Below are positions 33,175-49,680 of a stretch of DNA of 64,000 bases, in pieces. Location: assembly GCF_001661345.1 (NCBI RefSeq), contig NW_017962915.1, forward strand, positions 685,657 through 749,656, in the 5' to 3' direction. Source of the stretch: Ascoidea rubescens DSM 1968 (Eukaryota; Ascomycota; Saccharomycetes; Ascoideales; Ascoideaceae). The notes beneath the pieces are model-generated. The model was not told the origin of the DNA, made no database searches, and worked only from the letters and a program-made list of their open reading frames with translations. The first letter of the stretch is position 1, and every line of letters begins with the position of its first letter. The translations under genes and the position numbers were made by a program.

Positions 33175-33581
33175 GTAATAATAATAACAAAAACAAGAAA
33201 AATCACAGAAAAAGAAAAAAAATAGATTTAAACTCATATTATGATACTCTAGAAGATTATAATAATTTTCCAAGTATAAAATTTCCTAAAATTCATAATA
33301 ATAAAGAGAAACAAGTCGAAAAAAACAAGTCCTTTTCTCAAAATTCAAAAAATACTAAAGATGAAATAATAATTAAAGAAACCACAAATGAATCGGCTCA
33401 ATTGATTAAAGTAAAAATAAAGCCTTGCTGTTCTTTAGAAAATCAAGCTATTATATCAAAAATGGCCTCTGGGAATTATTTAAGTGGAAGCTATGATACA
33501 GAAGATCAATTGAATAATTCAAGAAAGTTTGAAGCAATTGAGGTTAATGAATTACTTTTAAAAAGGCTTGGATTTAATTAA
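33120..33581 (+). CDS. Hypothetical basic 153-residue protein
   Basis: After MNHTSKQV comes an AAT/AAC run (33146-33190) encoding poly-Asn, then a Lys/Arg cluster (KNKKNHRKRKKIDLN) that resembles a nuclear-localisation signal. The C-terminal 60 residues (LIKVKIKPCCSLENQAI… MASGNYLSGSYDTEDQL … IEVNELLLKRLGFN) look like a folded, possibly conserved end. I do not recognise the family. The position after a CACGTG-bearing spacer and the clean stop support a real gene, but a small orphan is also possible. Confidence 0.5.
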
Positions 33582-33614
33582 GACAAATAATACGGTAATA
33601 CCATCTCGATAAGA

Positions 33615-33809
33615 ATGGTACTATATCTATTGACAACAGTAGGTCTTCAAGTCTTTGGAAAAATCATATTTGCTATTTTTTTATTATTTTTATTTTTATG
33701 TAAGTTTAGAAACAAAAAAAATAATTTAATTACAGTTATTTCATATAACATTACATTGTTAGTATTTATAGACTGGTTATACGCTATTTCGAAGCCTCTG
33801 GATAATTGA
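33615..33809 (+). CDS. Possible 64-residue two-helix membrane protein
   Basis: A short open frame 33 bp after the previous stop reads MVLYLLTTVGLQVFGKIIFA, then a hydrophobic stretch, a basic KFRNKKNN turn, and a second hydrophobic stretch ending in WLYAISKPLDN. Two helices around a basic loop recall tiny ER or V-ATPase subunits, but no specific match is secure. AT-rich DNA makes chance hydrophobic ORFs common. A GTAAGT inside it (33699) is not followed by a branch site. Confidence 0.25.
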   Translation: MVLYLLTTVGLQVFGKIIFAIFLLFLFLCKFRNKKNNLITVISYNITLLVFIDWLYAISKPLDN

Positions 33810-34418
33810 ATAACTATTATCGATTTTGCAATACATCATAATCAATGTAGCATCTAATTAAATAGTAAATTTATTGTAAGATTCTCAATTACTTTAGGAC
33901 ATTAATGATACCCTAAAAAAATTTCTTTTTCACTTGTTAAGTTTTTAAGCTGCAAGCTATTTGTGAATTAACAAAGTTTTCATTTCAATTATTGGAGAAA
34001 ATCACAGAAATCAAACCAAAATAAGATTTACCTATGCAGGTCATACGCAAGTATCTGCTGATAAAAATATTTGTGCAGCAACCGAAAACAATACCTATAG
34101 GGCTGTGATGATTATTGTATCTCATTTAGAGCCCTTATTATAAACACGTGATTTGTTACTGGTATCTGTATATTTGGTTTGAAAAGTCATGTGCTGCACT
34201 TGAAAAACCAAATTTGTTTCCTTCCATATTGCTTCATTTCTTGGTTGAATTTTTGAATTAACTTGTAAAAGTTAAACTTATTCAAAATAGTCACAAATAT
34301 ATAAAATTATCAAGATAGTCGATTGAAGGCAACACCCCGTTCTTCCACGTAAATTCCGACTAGTTTTATTTAAAGTAACTAATTTTTCATTTACTCAATT
34401 CAAACAATTAATTTGAAA
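33810..34418. promoter_or_regulatory. RPS2 promoter region
   Basis: Spacer of 610 bp before a ribosomal-protein gene. ACACGTGAT, with CACGTG at 34145-34150, lies ~270 bp upstream of the RPS2 ATG. Cbf1-type sites mark ribosomal-protein promoters in Candida-type yeasts. An ACACCCCG element is at ~34332-34339, and an AT-rich leader precedes the ATG. Confidence 0.45.
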
Positions 34419-35216
34419 ATGTCTGCTCCAGCTCCAGCTACAGCTCCAGGTCAAGCTCCAGGCCAAGGTGGCCCACAAAGAGGAAGAGGTTTCGGAGGAC
34501 CAAGAGGTGGTCGTCGTGGTGGACCAAGAAGAGGTAGAAGAGATACCGAAGAAAAAGGATGGCAACCAGTCACCAAGCTAGGTAGATTAGTTAAAAGTGG
34601 AAAAATCACTTCCATTGAACAAATCTACCAACACGCTTTACCAATTAAAGAATATCAAATTGTTGACACCTTGTTACCAGACTTAAAGGACAGTGTTATG
34701 CAAATGAAATCAGTTCAAAAACAAACCAGAGCTGGTCAAAGAACTAGATCCAAAGCTGTTGTTGTCATTGGTGATGGTAATGGCCACGTTGGTTTAGGTA
34801 TCAAAACCGCTAAAGAAGCTGCTACTGCCATTAGAGCTGCTATCATTATTGCCAAATTATCTATTATTCCAATCAGAAGAGGTTATTGGGGTTCCAATTT
34901 AGGTACACCACATTCATTAGCTGCCAAGACTTCAGGTAAATGTGGTTCCGTTAATGTTAGATTAATTCCAGCACCAAGAGGTTCTGGTATTGTTGCCTCA
35001 CCAGCTGTTAAGAAATTATTGCAATTGGCCGGTGTTGAAGATGTTTATACTTCATCTTCAGGTTCTACTAGAACCAAAGAAAACACCTTAAAGGCATGTT
35101 TCGCTGCCATCGGTAACACCTACGGTTTCTTAACACCAAACTTATGGAAGGAAACCAAATTAGAACCATCGCCATTAGAAGTTTATGCTGATGAAGCTCT
35201 TGACAAAAAATTATAA
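34419..35216 (+). CDS. RPS2: 40S ribosomal protein S2 (uS5)
   Basis: The 265-residue protein has an N-terminal Pro/Ala/Gly stretch and an Arg-Gly-rich tract ([20 protein letters not shown]) typical of arginine methylation. The S5 N-terminal double-stranded-RNA-binding domain and S5 C-terminal domain follow ([60 protein letters not shown]). uS5 sits at the mRNA entry side of the small subunit and contributes to decoding accuracy. The start is the ATG at 34419. Codons are the optimal set (GGT, GCT, AGA, TTA, GTT), as expected for high expression. No intron interrupts the coding part. Confidence 0.97.
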   Translation: MSAPAPATAPGQAPGQGGPQRGRGFGGPRGGRRGGPRRGRRDTEEKGWQPVTKLGRLVKSGKITSIEQIYQHALPIKEYQIVDTLLPDLKDSVMQMKSVQKQTRAGQRTRSKAVVVIGDGNGHVGLGIKTAKEAATAIRAAIIIAKLSIIPIRRGYWGSNLGTPHSLAAKTSGKCGSVNVRLIPAPRGSGIVASPAVKKLLQLAGVEDVYTSSSGSTRTKENTLKACFAAIGNTYGFLTPNLWKETKLEPSPLEVYADEALDKKL

Positions 35217-35817
35217 ATTTAATACTTATATTTTTATGTAATAATAGTTTATTTTAATTTAATTTAATTGATTATTAAATAAGGGTTTTTTTTATTGAAT
35301 AAAACTAATTATTTGAATAAATGAGAAAATTATTTTGAATTATTATCAGATTGTAATAATAAGATTATGAAATATGAAATTAGAATTTAAATAAAAATAA
35401 AAAGTTAGATATCTATAAATATATGATAAATATATGATAATAAAAGTTAATTTCAGTTCAATTTTGAAACTAAAGTTTAAAATATGTAACTATGAATAAA
35501 AAGAAACAAAAAATAAAAAAACAGAAACAAAAAAAAGATTTGTGATAAGCATCTTATTAATAATTCAATGAAAAAAAAAAAAGTTCTAGCCAATTAAAAA
35601 ATACAAAAAACTTATGAAAAGTAGAAAAGAGAAAGAGCAAAAAAAAAAAAAAAATATGTACACATCAAAAAAAAAATTACATTCAAAATATAAGAATTTC
35701 ATGCTGTTTTTTTTTTATGTTTATTTTAAATCAATTAAGGGAAATTGAATTAAAAATGAATATTTAATATTTTTTTTCCTGTCTTTTTTCTTTCTCTAGT
35801 TTAAAATAGGTAATTGA
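35217..35817. other. Convergent RPS2/PDB1 3' spacer
   Basis: About 600 bp, very AT-rich, with A-runs at 35570-35582 and 35639-35655 and a T-run at 35707-35717. No gene was seen. Confidence 0.4.
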
Positions 35818-36975
35818 TTAGTTTTTTGATTCAATTGATAGAGATTTCTTTGCGGCTCTAACAATAGTTTCCTTATCTGGGAAGGCAAAATCTTCTAATT
35901 CTTTAGCATAGGGAGTAGGAACTTCACAACCAGTGACTCTTTCAACAGGGGCATCTAAATAATCGAAAGCTTCACTTTCCATAATTTGAGCACAGATTTC
36001 GGAACCTACACCAAAAGCTGGGAAACCTGCTTCAACAGTAATGATGTGGTTAGTCTTTTTAATTGATTGAATGATAGCTGGAATATCCATTGGTTTAATC
36101 GATCTTAGGTTGATGACTTCGGCGTCTACATCATATTTTTGTTTGAGGATTTCAGCGGCTTCAAGAGAAAATTGAACATTTCTTGAGTGAGAAACAATGG
36201 TTATATCTTTTCCTTCTCTTTCAATTTTTGATTTACCGAATGGTAAGAGGAAATCGGTAGATAGTTCCTCTTCAGACAAGTCAAAGGATTCACCATAAGA
36301 CAATTCATTCTCCAAGAAAATGACAGGATTTGGATCTCTAATGGAAGCCTTGATCAAACCTCTATAGTCAGCAGCACTGTATGGGGATACAACTTTCAAA
36401 CCTGGAATTGAACCATACCAAGCAGCATAACATTGGGAATGTTGAGCAGCAACACCAGCGGCAGCACCATTGGGACCTCTAAAGGTTACATTACAAGGCT
36501 GTTTACCACCAGACATATAAAATGTTTTAGCGGCAGAATTAATAATTTGATCAATTGCTTGCATGGCGAAATTAAAAGTCATAAATTCACAAATTGGTTT
36601 CAAGCCAGCTAAAGCAGCACCGACACATAAACCAGTGAAACCCATTTCAGTGATTGGGGTATCGATTATTCTTTTATCGCCGAATCTATCAAGTAAACCT
36701 CTTGAGATCTTGTAAGCACCGTTATAAACAGCGACTTCTTCACCCATCAAAAAGACTTCCTTATCGGCTTCTAATTCCTCAGCCATTGCAGAGTTCAAAG
36801 CATCTCTGACGGTGATTCTTGTGAGACCTGAAGTAGTTGAGTTTTCTCTTACTGGGAACATCATTTTTTGAGATTGGATGACTGAGGCCTTTTTAATTGC
36901 GCTAAGAGTAGCAGCATTTCTGGCGTTGTTTGTTAGGAGAGAGGACAAGGAGGATTTAGCGATATGAGAAGCCAT
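35818..36975 (-). CDS. PDB1: Pyruvate dehydrogenase E1 beta subunit
   Basis: The 385-residue protein starts with a mitochondrial presequence ([20 protein letters not shown], basic and hydroxylated, no acids). The transketolase-like pyrimidine-binding domain follows ([40 protein letters not shown]), then the transketolase C-terminal domain ([20 protein letters not shown]). E1 (alpha2 beta2, with Pda1) decarboxylates pyruvate using thiamine diphosphate in the mitochondrial matrix. The ATG at 36973-36975 is chosen. An in-frame upstream ATG at 37063-37065 would put a hydrophobic stretch before the presequence. Confidence 0.96.
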   Translation of the reverse strand: MASHIAKSSLSSLLTNNARNAATLSAIKKASVIQSQKMMFPVRENSTTSGLTRITVRDALNSAMAEELEADKEVFLMGEEVAVYNGAYKISRGLLDRFGDKRIIDTPITEMGFTGLCVGAALAGLKPICEFMTFNFAMQAIDQIINSAAKTFYMSGGKQPCNVTFRGPNGAAAGVAAQHSQCYAAWYGSIPGLKVVSPYSAADYRGLIKASIRDPNPVIFLENELSYGESFDLSEEELSTDFLLPFGKSKIEREGKDITIVSHSRNVQFSLEAAEILKQKYDVDAEVINLRSIKPMDIPAIIQSIKKTNHIITVEAGFPAFGVGSEICAQIMESEAFDYLDAPVERVTGCEVPTPYAKELEDFAFPDKETIVRAAKKSLSIESKN

Positions 36976-37466
36976 TGGAGATGCAAGAGGAATATGTAGA
37001 GTGGAAGTGGTGAATATGGTGAACAAGACGACAATGAGCAGAGAGTGCAAGAAATAAATAACCAATTGGTGGATAAATGAACTGTAGAGTTGGTGAAAAG
37101 ATGAAGAGGTAGATAAATCGAAGAGAGTTGAAGATAATCTCTCAACAACCAGATATCAACAAAAGTGCAAGTGGAGTGGAGTTGGGATCAGCCCTCGCCA
37201 CAACAAAGGGGGTTTATCCGGCCATCGCTCGCGCACCGTCAAACGGGACGTTCTCTGATAGAGCGCTGTTTTGTGCCAAATAACCCTATGCAAGTGGGAT
37301 AAGCGGGTATCCCAGCGGACCCGCCATCAGATGACGGAAAAGACCCACGCAGATTCGCTGTTTCTGACAAGACCGGCGTGGACCGGAAATCGCGGGCCGA
37401 TAGCCGGATAAGGTATAAGAGAGAATAAAAGATATAATAAAGACAATAGCAAGCTCGCCAGCTCTG
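36976..37466. promoter_or_regulatory. PDB1 promoter with a GC-rich CGG/CCG cluster
   Basis: About 490 bp. The stretch 37180-37410 is GC-rich and dense in CGG and CCG triplets (for example GACCGGCGTGGACCGG and GGCCGATAGCCGG). CGG/CCG pairs are what fungal Zn2Cys6 activators bind, so carbon-source control is plausible. This is inference from composition only. Confidence 0.35.
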
Positions 37467-38546
37467 TCAGTTGAGATCGCACACAACCTGTGCAGCATAT
37501 CTCTTTGCGATGAGCTTCATTGTTTCTGGCTCAATTGCAATTCCATTCAAGTGCAAGCTTGCCAACGAGAGGATTTCGCTGTACTTTGTGTTGCTTTCGC
37601 GTCTGAAGAACTCAAGAAGTCCAAACCCACTAATCAAATTATGTGACAAGTCCAACACTCTCAAATTTCTAAAGACCTTTGATTCCTTGGTTGTATCACA
37701 GCGTTTGTCATCCTCACTTGTTTTAGTTTTCTCATTTCGAATCTCGACCAAACTCGATCTGAAAACCTTTAATGTGTAATCACTGAACCCAACTGATTTA
37801 TTTAGATATAGTTCGCTTAGATCAGGTATTATTTTTAAAAACTTGGTGAAATCAAAGTATTCTCGCTCATTATCTCTACCAAAGGGATTGCTTTTGAATA
37901 TTAAATTGGAACAATTTCCGATGATTAATTTTCTTAAATTTCTTTTTGATTTATTTAGCAATAAGAGTAAGTTTTTAAATGAGATATTGGATCCTGTTAT
38001 ATCCAAGACCTTAAGATCATTGAGATTATAATGGGTGAAATTCAATATTATTTCCAAATTAAGCGGCTCATTTATAAATCCTCTATTATTCTCGATATCA
38101 TTTTGGCTTAAGATGCCATTATGCCTTGAGATGCCGTTAGTTTGTAGATTATCATTAGCATGAGTATTATTAGTAATAGTAGGAGTAGTAGTGGTAGTAG
38201 TAGTGATGGTGGTGGTGGTTGCGCTGAATGAAAGTGATTTATCAAATGGTTCTTGTCGAAATATTAAAACTTCTAAATTTTTGGGTCTTTTTTCATTGTC
38301 AATAAAAAGATAAAATAGGAAAATTTCTAAATTTATTGATTTGTTTCCCTCAAATTGCATCCTTTTTAAATTCGGAAATTTAAACAAGTTTCGAAATATC
38401 TTTCGGTATTTGTTTGAGCTTAGGTAATCAATTACTTCGCTAGAGTTTTCGGCATAATTTGAATAGGTATTAATATTCAAACTGCCGAAATTGAAAAATG
38501 GGTTAAATTGGATATCTTCTTGAATTTCATTATCGTTTTCGTTATC

Positions 38547-38630
<84 letters not shown>

Positions 38631-40409
38631 GTTATTATTATCATTATTATTATTATCATTATTATTATTATCATTATTATTATTATCATTATTATCATCA
38701 TTATTGTTATCATAATCACGATCATGATTATGATTACGATCGTGATTATGATTGGTATTAAGAATATTTTCTAATATTTGTAATATGACATTTGATGAAT
38801 GTAAATCATTGGTTAATAGATTTGTCGAAACTTTAAAATCTGCACCAGCTATAGTCAATGATTCTAAATCGGGCAAGTGGTTTTCATTCAAGAATAACTG
38901 GTAAAGAGAGAACAAGTATTTTTCATAAAAGATCTTACAATTAGATAGAATTGATATGTTTTTAAGCCCTTGCAAACAATCTGTTGTTGTATTAATATCT
39001 CGTTGGTATTGTAATATACTTGATTTATACTTTTTAAAATTACTAAAGGATATTTGCTCATGAGTTATCCCATTGACTGGTATGATTTCCAAGTTGGTCA
39101 AATTAGGAAATAGCCTTAATATGTGTATTTCCATATACGGCACGACGTTAATTTTTAATCTTAAATTTTTCAAGGTCTGAAAAATGTCTTGGGTATGATT
39201 ATTGTTGTTTCTAATTTTGATTTTGACTTTTGTGAAGATATCGATTAATTGGAATAAATCAATCTCAAATAAAGATAGATCTAGAGAGGTTAGGAAATAG
39301 TTGTAAAAATTGAATAGAGCAAAGATAATCTTTTTTTCGTCATTTGAATTTAGTTTGATAATTTTAAGAAAGTTGATTGATTTTTTGATTTTGATTCTTT
39401 GGTAGATTTTGTTTAAAAAGGAATTTAAGGTTTTAAGTTGATTGTAATTGAAATTTTTAGGTAAATCGAGATTTGAGTAGAAATGGTTAAAAAGAATTAA
39501 AACATTGTACCATTTTTTCGAAACTAGGAAACAATTTCTAATTATGAATTTGTAATGAAAATGATTAAATATTTTTGAAATTATAGGAATGGGCAATCTT
39601 TCTACTGGATCAAATGAGATGATCGGGACAATGCTATGGGATTTGTTATCAATTTTAAGTTTGTTACTTGTAGCTGGTTTTAGTTTCAATCTTTTGTGAG
39701 AATAATCTGAAATTATTAGTTTTCTTTTAAATTGAGTGGCATTGATTTTATTGTTATTCTCCTGAATCAAATTATAGACGAAAGTTCTTTGAGATTTTAA
39801 ATCTTGAAATAGTTTTTCTGAAATTTGAACATTTATATTGTTATTGGAGTTAACGTTGTTGGCCAAATTAAAATTGTAGGTCTTTTTGCAGTCATTGATG
39901 AGGTTAATGGCGTAATTTAGGACTTTATATGAAGAGAGATAATCGTTTTGAGATACTAAAAGTGTCGAATATTTTAAATAGGCCTTGCATAACAAAGGCT
40001 CTATTAAAAGCAATTTTTTGATATCGTTAATCGATTTGTCAATATGGCCGAGTTTTTGATAAGTGGAGCTCTTGTAGTAATATAGATTTGATAATTTGGG
40101 ATGAACTAGTTGGAAGGTGATCTTTGTCGTTGTCAAGTTTTTGATATTGATGTTGTTATTGTTATTGTTTTGCTTGGAAAGATTGGTGTTTTGAGAGTAA
40201 TTGTAGACAGTAAAGGAGTTCTCGGTGGTGGACAAACCATACTGTCTTCTGACTGCAACAATCTCTTCTTCGGATAAGGACTTGATTACGGAGATGGAAA
40301 CAGCAAAGAGTTTCAAGGCCTTTTTGAAATTGCAGCTCTTGAAGTGGACAATGCCTTCGTTGTAGTAGGCCTGAACTAATTGTTTGGTGGACCCCAGATC
40401 TTCAACCAT
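37467..40409 (-). CDS. DIA2: F-box/TPR/LRR protein Dia2
   Basis: The 980-residue protein has an N-terminal TPR region at ~7-165 (QLVQAYYNEGIVHFKSCNFK; YYKSSTYQKLGHIDKSINDI). An F-box lies at ~257-300 (RLPIPIISKIFNHF … CFLVSKKWYNVL). Leucine-rich repeats run to the end, closing with LRVLDLSHNLISGFGLLEFF. This order is that of Dia2, the SCF substrate receptor that travels with the replisome and ubiquitinates Mcm7 to unload CMG at termination. It is longer than S. cerevisiae Dia2 (732) because of an Asn/Asp run (nt ~38525-38730) inside the repeats and other Asn inserts. I chose the ATG at 40407-40409 (MVEDLGSTKQ); the frame continues upstream without family match. Confidence 0.85.
38540..38735 (-). 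repeat. AAT/GAT array encoding Asn/Asp run in DIA2
   Basis: GATAATGATAAT units, a pure ATT run (38569-38628) and ATTATTATC units encode alternating Asn and Asp blocks inside the LRR region. The frame is kept. Confidence 0.9.
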
Positions 40410-40705
40410 TGGAGATATTACTGGAGAAAACAAAAGAGAAAACATCCCACTGGTTATATACCAATAGATCACATATGCCTTTCCCGCTTTGGTGTGTTTG
40501 CGTCCGTTTTCTGGTAAAAAAAAACAACAGATCCTCACAAGTGGTACCAATGCCCTTCGCGTGCCCTCGAAACAAGAAACCACGTGTGGTACTGCTTTCC
40601 GACGTACCGGGTAACCCCTGGAAATTTTTCGTTTTGTAGGGAGGAGCAGAGATTGGAGGAGAAGGGAAAGCGAAAGAGGTGTTTTAGGGCCCACATCAGA
40701 CAGAA
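40410..40705. promoter_or_regulatory. Divergent DIA2/MRPS28 promoter
   Basis: Short shared promoter. ACCACGTGTGG, with CACGTG at 40581-40586, lies near its middle, flanked by GTACCAATG and GTACCGGGTAACCC. Confidence 0.4.
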
Positions 40706-41701
40706 ATGCTTATGAATTGGGGGCGATTGCTGCCAGTGGCTGTGAGCTCGCTTGTTGCTTCTTCCGCACGCTCAGTAGGTTTGCTGTCTGTGCTTCTCAT
40801 AAGGGCCTTCTCGGGCACTGCCTGTCCACACGCAAAGACCAAAGCTCAGAGAAAGATCAAATCAAAGGCCATTGCTGATGCCAATAAGCTAAATCGATTT
40901 AAAGCAGAGTCGATACAGTATGACATCGATCCCATTTTGGGCAAGCCTGGGAATAAGTTTATTGCGAGAATAATGGCTGCCATCAACGAGCCGTATGCTT
41001 TGTCCATGGGCTACGAGAGAAAAGAAGTTGAAAAGCTATTGTATGGGGCTCAAGAAAGCATTTTGAGTGTCAACTCAAACACTCCCTTGTTTTTGTCCAA
41101 AAGTCAAAAGCCTCCAAAGAATAATAATAAGAAAATCACCATATCTCATTCAATCCAGAGGATTTCCGACAGTCTTATAACAAAAGAAGATATCCTCGCA
41201 GAAGAGGAAAACAAAAGACAGGCTATATCGAGAATCTTGAACATCAAAAACACATCTACTCCTGATTTGAAAAAACTAGCCATAAATTTGGCTGTCGACG
41301 AATTCAAGAGAGCAGATGGCGATACTGGCTCAAGTGAAGTCCAGGCTGCTGTTCTAACTATAAAAATTATATTCAAATACAACCATATGAAAAAATTCAA
41401 AAACGATTTTGCAAACATAAGAGGTCTAGGCCAATTGGTCCAGGAAAGACAGAAAACCTTGAAATACTTGAAGAAAAACAACCCTGAGCAATACTTTTAT
41501 GTGATTGAAAAACTAGGCTTGACTGACAGGGCTGTCACCACCGAATTCAATCTAAGCAAGGAGTACATGCAAAACTTCAAGATCTATGGCGACAGGGTCT
41601 TGGTCAAGAGAAGTAACAAGGAAATCCAAAGACAACGTAAGATTGATAAGAAGTTGAAGAAGCACTCGCTTCGTCTCGCCTTGATCGAGAAACACAGCTA
41701 G
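40706..41701 (+). CDS. MRPS28: Mitochondrial ribosomal protein uS15m (Mrps28)
   Basis: The 331-residue protein has a presequence-like N terminus (RLLPVAVSSLVASSARSVGL). A ~150-residue fungal extension follows. The S15 domain lies at ~195-285 with its diagnostic GDTGSSEVQAAVLT block and YLKKNNPEQYFYVIEKLGL. A basic tail follows. uS15m binds 15S rRNA in the small mitoribosomal subunit. The S. cerevisiae protein is 286 residues, so this one is slightly longer. It shares a 296 bp promoter with DIA2. Confidence 0.92.
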   Translation: MLMNWGRLLPVAVSSLVASSARSVGLLSVLLIRAFSGTACPHAKTKAQRKIKSKAIADANKLNRFKAESIQYDIDPILGKPGNKFIARIMAAINEPYALSMGYERKEVEKLLYGAQESILSVNSNTPLFLSKSQKPPKNNNKKITISHSIQRISDSLITKEDILAEEENKRQAISRILNIKNTSTPDLKKLAINLAVDEFKRADGDTGSSEVQAAVLTIKIIFKYNHMKKFKNDFANIRGLGQLVQERQKTLKYLKKNNPEQYFYVIEKLGLTDRAVTTEFNLSKEYMQNFKIYGDRVLVKRSNKEIQRQRKIDKKLKKHSLRLALIEKHS

Positions 41702-43706
<2,005 letters not shown>

Positions 43707-44098
43707 TTTGATTTTAATTTTTTTTTAAATATCATTTCTATTCCCATTCCCATTCCCATTCCCATTCTTATTGCCACTACTATTGCTACTACTATTTACT
43801 ATTCACTTATTCCTTATTAACTTCATATTCGACTTATACTTTTTCTATCTACTCTGTTTATTTCAACTATATATGTCTGTTATAATATACTTCAAGTAAA
43901 TCTGCAAACATCTTTCCCCATCTCAGTTTTGGCGATAACAGAAAAAGTCAATTCTGAGCATGAGGCGATTGGTGCAAAAAACAATAGTAGCTTGCATCTT
44001 TTTCGTTGGCTCAATAGAATGAATTAAACTCCCTCAAGGAGAACCAGTCTATTGCAATAGATTTGTTGTTTATTTGTTTATTTGCCTAGCAATACAAG
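43707..44098. other. ERG11 to OPA3-like spacer
   Basis: About 390 bp holding the ERG11 3' end, including five CCCATT hexamers (43738-43767), and the promoter of the next gene. No ORF of note. Confidence 0.4.
43738..43767 (+). repeat. CCCATT hexanucleotide repeat
   Basis: About five tandem CCCATT units in the ERG11 3' flank. Confidence 0.85.
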
Positions 44099-44891
44099 AT
44101 GAGCAGTGGGATTGGAATAAAGCTTATGGCTGTCTTGCTAAGACAGATATCTAAGCCAATAGCAGTAAGTTGAATTACGCTAGTCAGACAGAGATGTTGA
44201 TGGCAAATCTGAGAAAAGTAGGTTATTAACAGTGATTTAATTCCATTTAACTTAGAATCGTTTACAAGTAGTTGCATTGAAAAGCGATTTATTCAAAAGA
44301 ATTTGTATGAATCTCTCACAAAAGGTTCATTCAACAGATGTAAAACTTCGTATGAAATTATTGGGTGAAAAGCATTCGTTAAACTCGACTCACAGTACAG
44401 TTCGACCATTGAATGAGAAAAAGGCCATCGAAAACGCAGCATATTTATTGTCAGAAGGTTTCATATTTAGTATTGCAGGCAGTTTGATATTGTTTGAAGC
44501 CTATAGAACAAGAAGAAAGGAATTAAACAGAAGAGAGAGCGTTAGCGACGATATCAAAGCGCTACAGGATGAGATTAATTATATAAAGAAAAAATTGGAT
44601 GAGCATAATGTGGAATTGGATGATTATAAATTGCCCGAAGGTTTATATCCATTGGTTTTAAAAATCAATGATATTGAAAATCCTAAAAAAAAGAGAAATA
44701 ATTCAAATGTTAAAAAAATACAAGAACAAAAAAAACAAACAGAACAAACAGAACAAACAGAACAAATAAAACAGGAAATTGTTCAGAGTTCTGAAGTTTT
44801 ACAAGCCATTTCCAAAAAAGATATCAATGAAAATATTAGTGATAAAGATATTAGTGATGTTTCACTTTTAAACCCAAATTTAAGCCATTAA
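44099..44891 (+). CDS. OPA3-like mitochondrial membrane protein, one intron
   Basis: Exons are 44099-44164 and 44256-44891 (233 residues). The donor is GTAAGT (44165), a TATTAAC-type branch site is at 44224-44230, and the acceptor is TTAG at 44252-44255. Splicing creates MSSGIGIKLMAVLLRQISKP directly followed by IANRLQ. This matches the OPA3 N terminus (LGIRQVSKPLANRIK). Conserved LRMKLLGEKHSLN, VRPLNEKKAIENAAYLLSEG and a hydrophobic FIFSIAGSLILFEAY segment follow, then a coiled coil. OPA3 proteins act at mitochondrial membranes in lipid and shape homeostasis; the molecular role is unsettled. The tail adds a QTE repeat (EQTEQTEQ). Confidence 0.9.
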
Positions 44892-45292
44892 TATAAAGAG
44901 TAAACCATTAAATTACATGAATATAATATTTATTAAAGTGTGAGATTAATATATGTACTATAGAAATGAAGAGAAGAGAAAAAATATAATTAAAAAACTA
45001 GTTAATAAAAATTAAATAACAAATCAAATCAAATCAATAAGAATAAGAATCAGAATTGGAGTAAAAATTAAACAAAAAAAATTAAACAGAATAGTAAAAG
45101 AAAAATTGTATATAGAAGTTGAGACAAGTTAGAAAACTTATAGACAAATAAATAAAGAAAATAAGATAAAATAGTAATGAAAAAACATGATAAAACACAT
45201 AATAGATTTATTAGAATGATATTAAAGAATTAAAAAAAAAAAAATAAATGCCTAAATTACTAAGTCTTGATATTTGAATTTCCGAGATCAAT
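44892..45292. other. Convergent 3' spacer
   Basis: 400 bp of A-rich DNA between converging genes. No gene was seen. Confidence 0.4.
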
Positions 45293-46297
45293 TTATAAAA
45301 CAAAAATATTAGATTCTGAGATATTTAAGGATAAAATTGAAGATTTAACAACTTTGTTAAAACCCTCAGGACCGCAGATTAGTACTTTTATACTGCCATC
45401 GCCACTAATGGTTGTATCGTCATTATTATTTGTATCAATTAAAGTGTCTAATTGTAAAGATTGTATTAACCAATTTTTTTCTAAATCAAAATTAAATTTT
45501 CCAAAGGAATATTTCAAATTGAAATTTTTTCTCAAGAATTGAACGTTATCGATTTCATCTTTTAAATAAAGATTATTTGCTGAAGTTGAATAGTGCAAGA
45601 GATTTAAATTCAAAGTTACTGGAGATTCTATAATGACTCTTAACATTGGAGTTATACCAGTTCCACCAGAAATCATTAATAGCCTTGATTTTGAAATTTC
45701 ATCTGGGTCATCATAAACAGAAGGCAAAAAGGTTGGAGGCAATTTGCCTACAGGACCTTTAAATGAAACAGTTTGATGGATTTGCAAAGATGCGAAAATT
45801 TTAGAGATTTTGCCTTCAGGATAGGATTTAATCAATAGATCAAATTCGCCCTTTTCATATTTTGAAGAAATTGGAGTATAGTAACGAAAATAATCTTGGT
45901 ATTTTACTTCTTTATTGCTACCGCCAATTTCATTGTCATTATCATCATCTTCAATTGGTAGGTTAAATTTGCACATCAAGTTATAGCACAAGGGAATGTC
46001 AATGGATTCATCTGGATCATTTAGCTTGAATTTGTAAATTGCAGTGTCCTTGGTAATAATGGTTTTATCTATGAGTTCAAACTTGTTGAACTTGCTGATG
46101 GATAGCAAATCCTTCTGTCTGAAGTACTCCATAAGAAACCTGTAGGCCAACAAGCTTGAACACAAGCCCAAAGCACCAAGCGTAACATAGACATTCCAAA
46201 AGAAAATCGAGCCAAAGAGAATGAAAAAACAAGGCAAATAGATGCCATGCAATGGAGTGTCCTCAGCTCTTTCTTTCTTCTCAGTAGTTTTTACCAT
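45293..46297 (-). CDS. PGA3: NADH-cytochrome b5 reductase family protein, Pga3-like
   Basis: The 334-residue protein has HGIYLP followed by hydrophobic segments at ~14-55, as in Pga3. The FAD-binding domain has RYYTPISSKYEKGEFDLLIK (FAD motif RYYTPIS) and KGPVGKLP. The NAD-binding domain has ISGGTGITPMLRVI and ends CGPEGFNK … FVL. It passes electrons from NADH to one-electron acceptors such as cytochrome b5. Pga3 in S. cerevisiae is in the ER and plasma membrane and affects quinone redox and ageing. An acidic insert (EDDDNDNEIGG) lies before the FAD motif. The start is the ATG at 46295-46297. Cbr1 is the other candidate, but the HGIY head favours Pga3. Confidence 0.85.
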   Translation of the reverse strand: MVKTTEKKERAEDTPLHGIYLPCFFILFGSIFFWNVYVTLGALGLCSSLLAYRFLMEYFRQKDLLSISKFNKFELIDKTIITKDTAIYKFKLNDPDESIDIPLCYNLMCKFNLPIEDDDNDNEIGGSNKEVKYQDYFRYYTPISSKYEKGEFDLLIKSYPEGKISKIFASLQIHQTVSFKGPVGKLPPTFLPSVYDDPDEISKSRLLMISGGTGITPMLRVIIESPVTLNLNLLHYSTSANNLYLKDEIDNVQFLRKNFNLKYSFGKFNFDLEKNWLIQSLQLDTLIDTNNNDDTTISGDGSIKVLICGPEGFNKVVKSSILSLNISESNIFVL

Positions 46298-46794
46298 TAT
46301 CACCTTCACGCGTGGAGTGTTTTCAAGCTAGCTGCTGTTTCTTGTGTTTATATATCAGTGAACAGCAAAACCAATTGCTCAAAGAGATTTGTTGGTCACA
46401 GCTCAAAAAAACAGCTCCAAAAAACAACTCGAAAACTGAAAAATTGACCCAAAAAGCAAGTCGCCAGATCGACGGGTCCTATGCGAGATGCTGTATATGT
46501 GCATGGTGCAGCACTGCACGTATCTGTATGTTCCACAAACGTGTTCCCAAAACCCGAATAAATATCAACTCCTTTGAAGAGTGGACGAGAAGCTCTTTAT
46601 CAAGCTCCACAAGCTCCATTTGTTCTTGCTGTGGTCGAGTCCCAATATCTTGCTGTCTGCTGTTGTTGGTATTGTTTATTCTGGCTGTTTGCTGCTACTG
46701 CTAAAGAAACATTTCTGCGTTTTTGCTGCTCGCCATCTTGGTCTTCTCGCAGCTGTTTAATTGACACCTCCACTGCTGCTCAGCGAACAGGAAA
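46298..46794. promoter_or_regulatory. Divergent PGA3/SSK1 promoter
   Basis: About 500 bp. The composition is relatively GC-rich near SSK1 (46560-46790), with CT-rich leader DNA. No clear motif or gene was seen. Confidence 0.35.
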
Positions 46795-49680
<2,886 letters not shown>

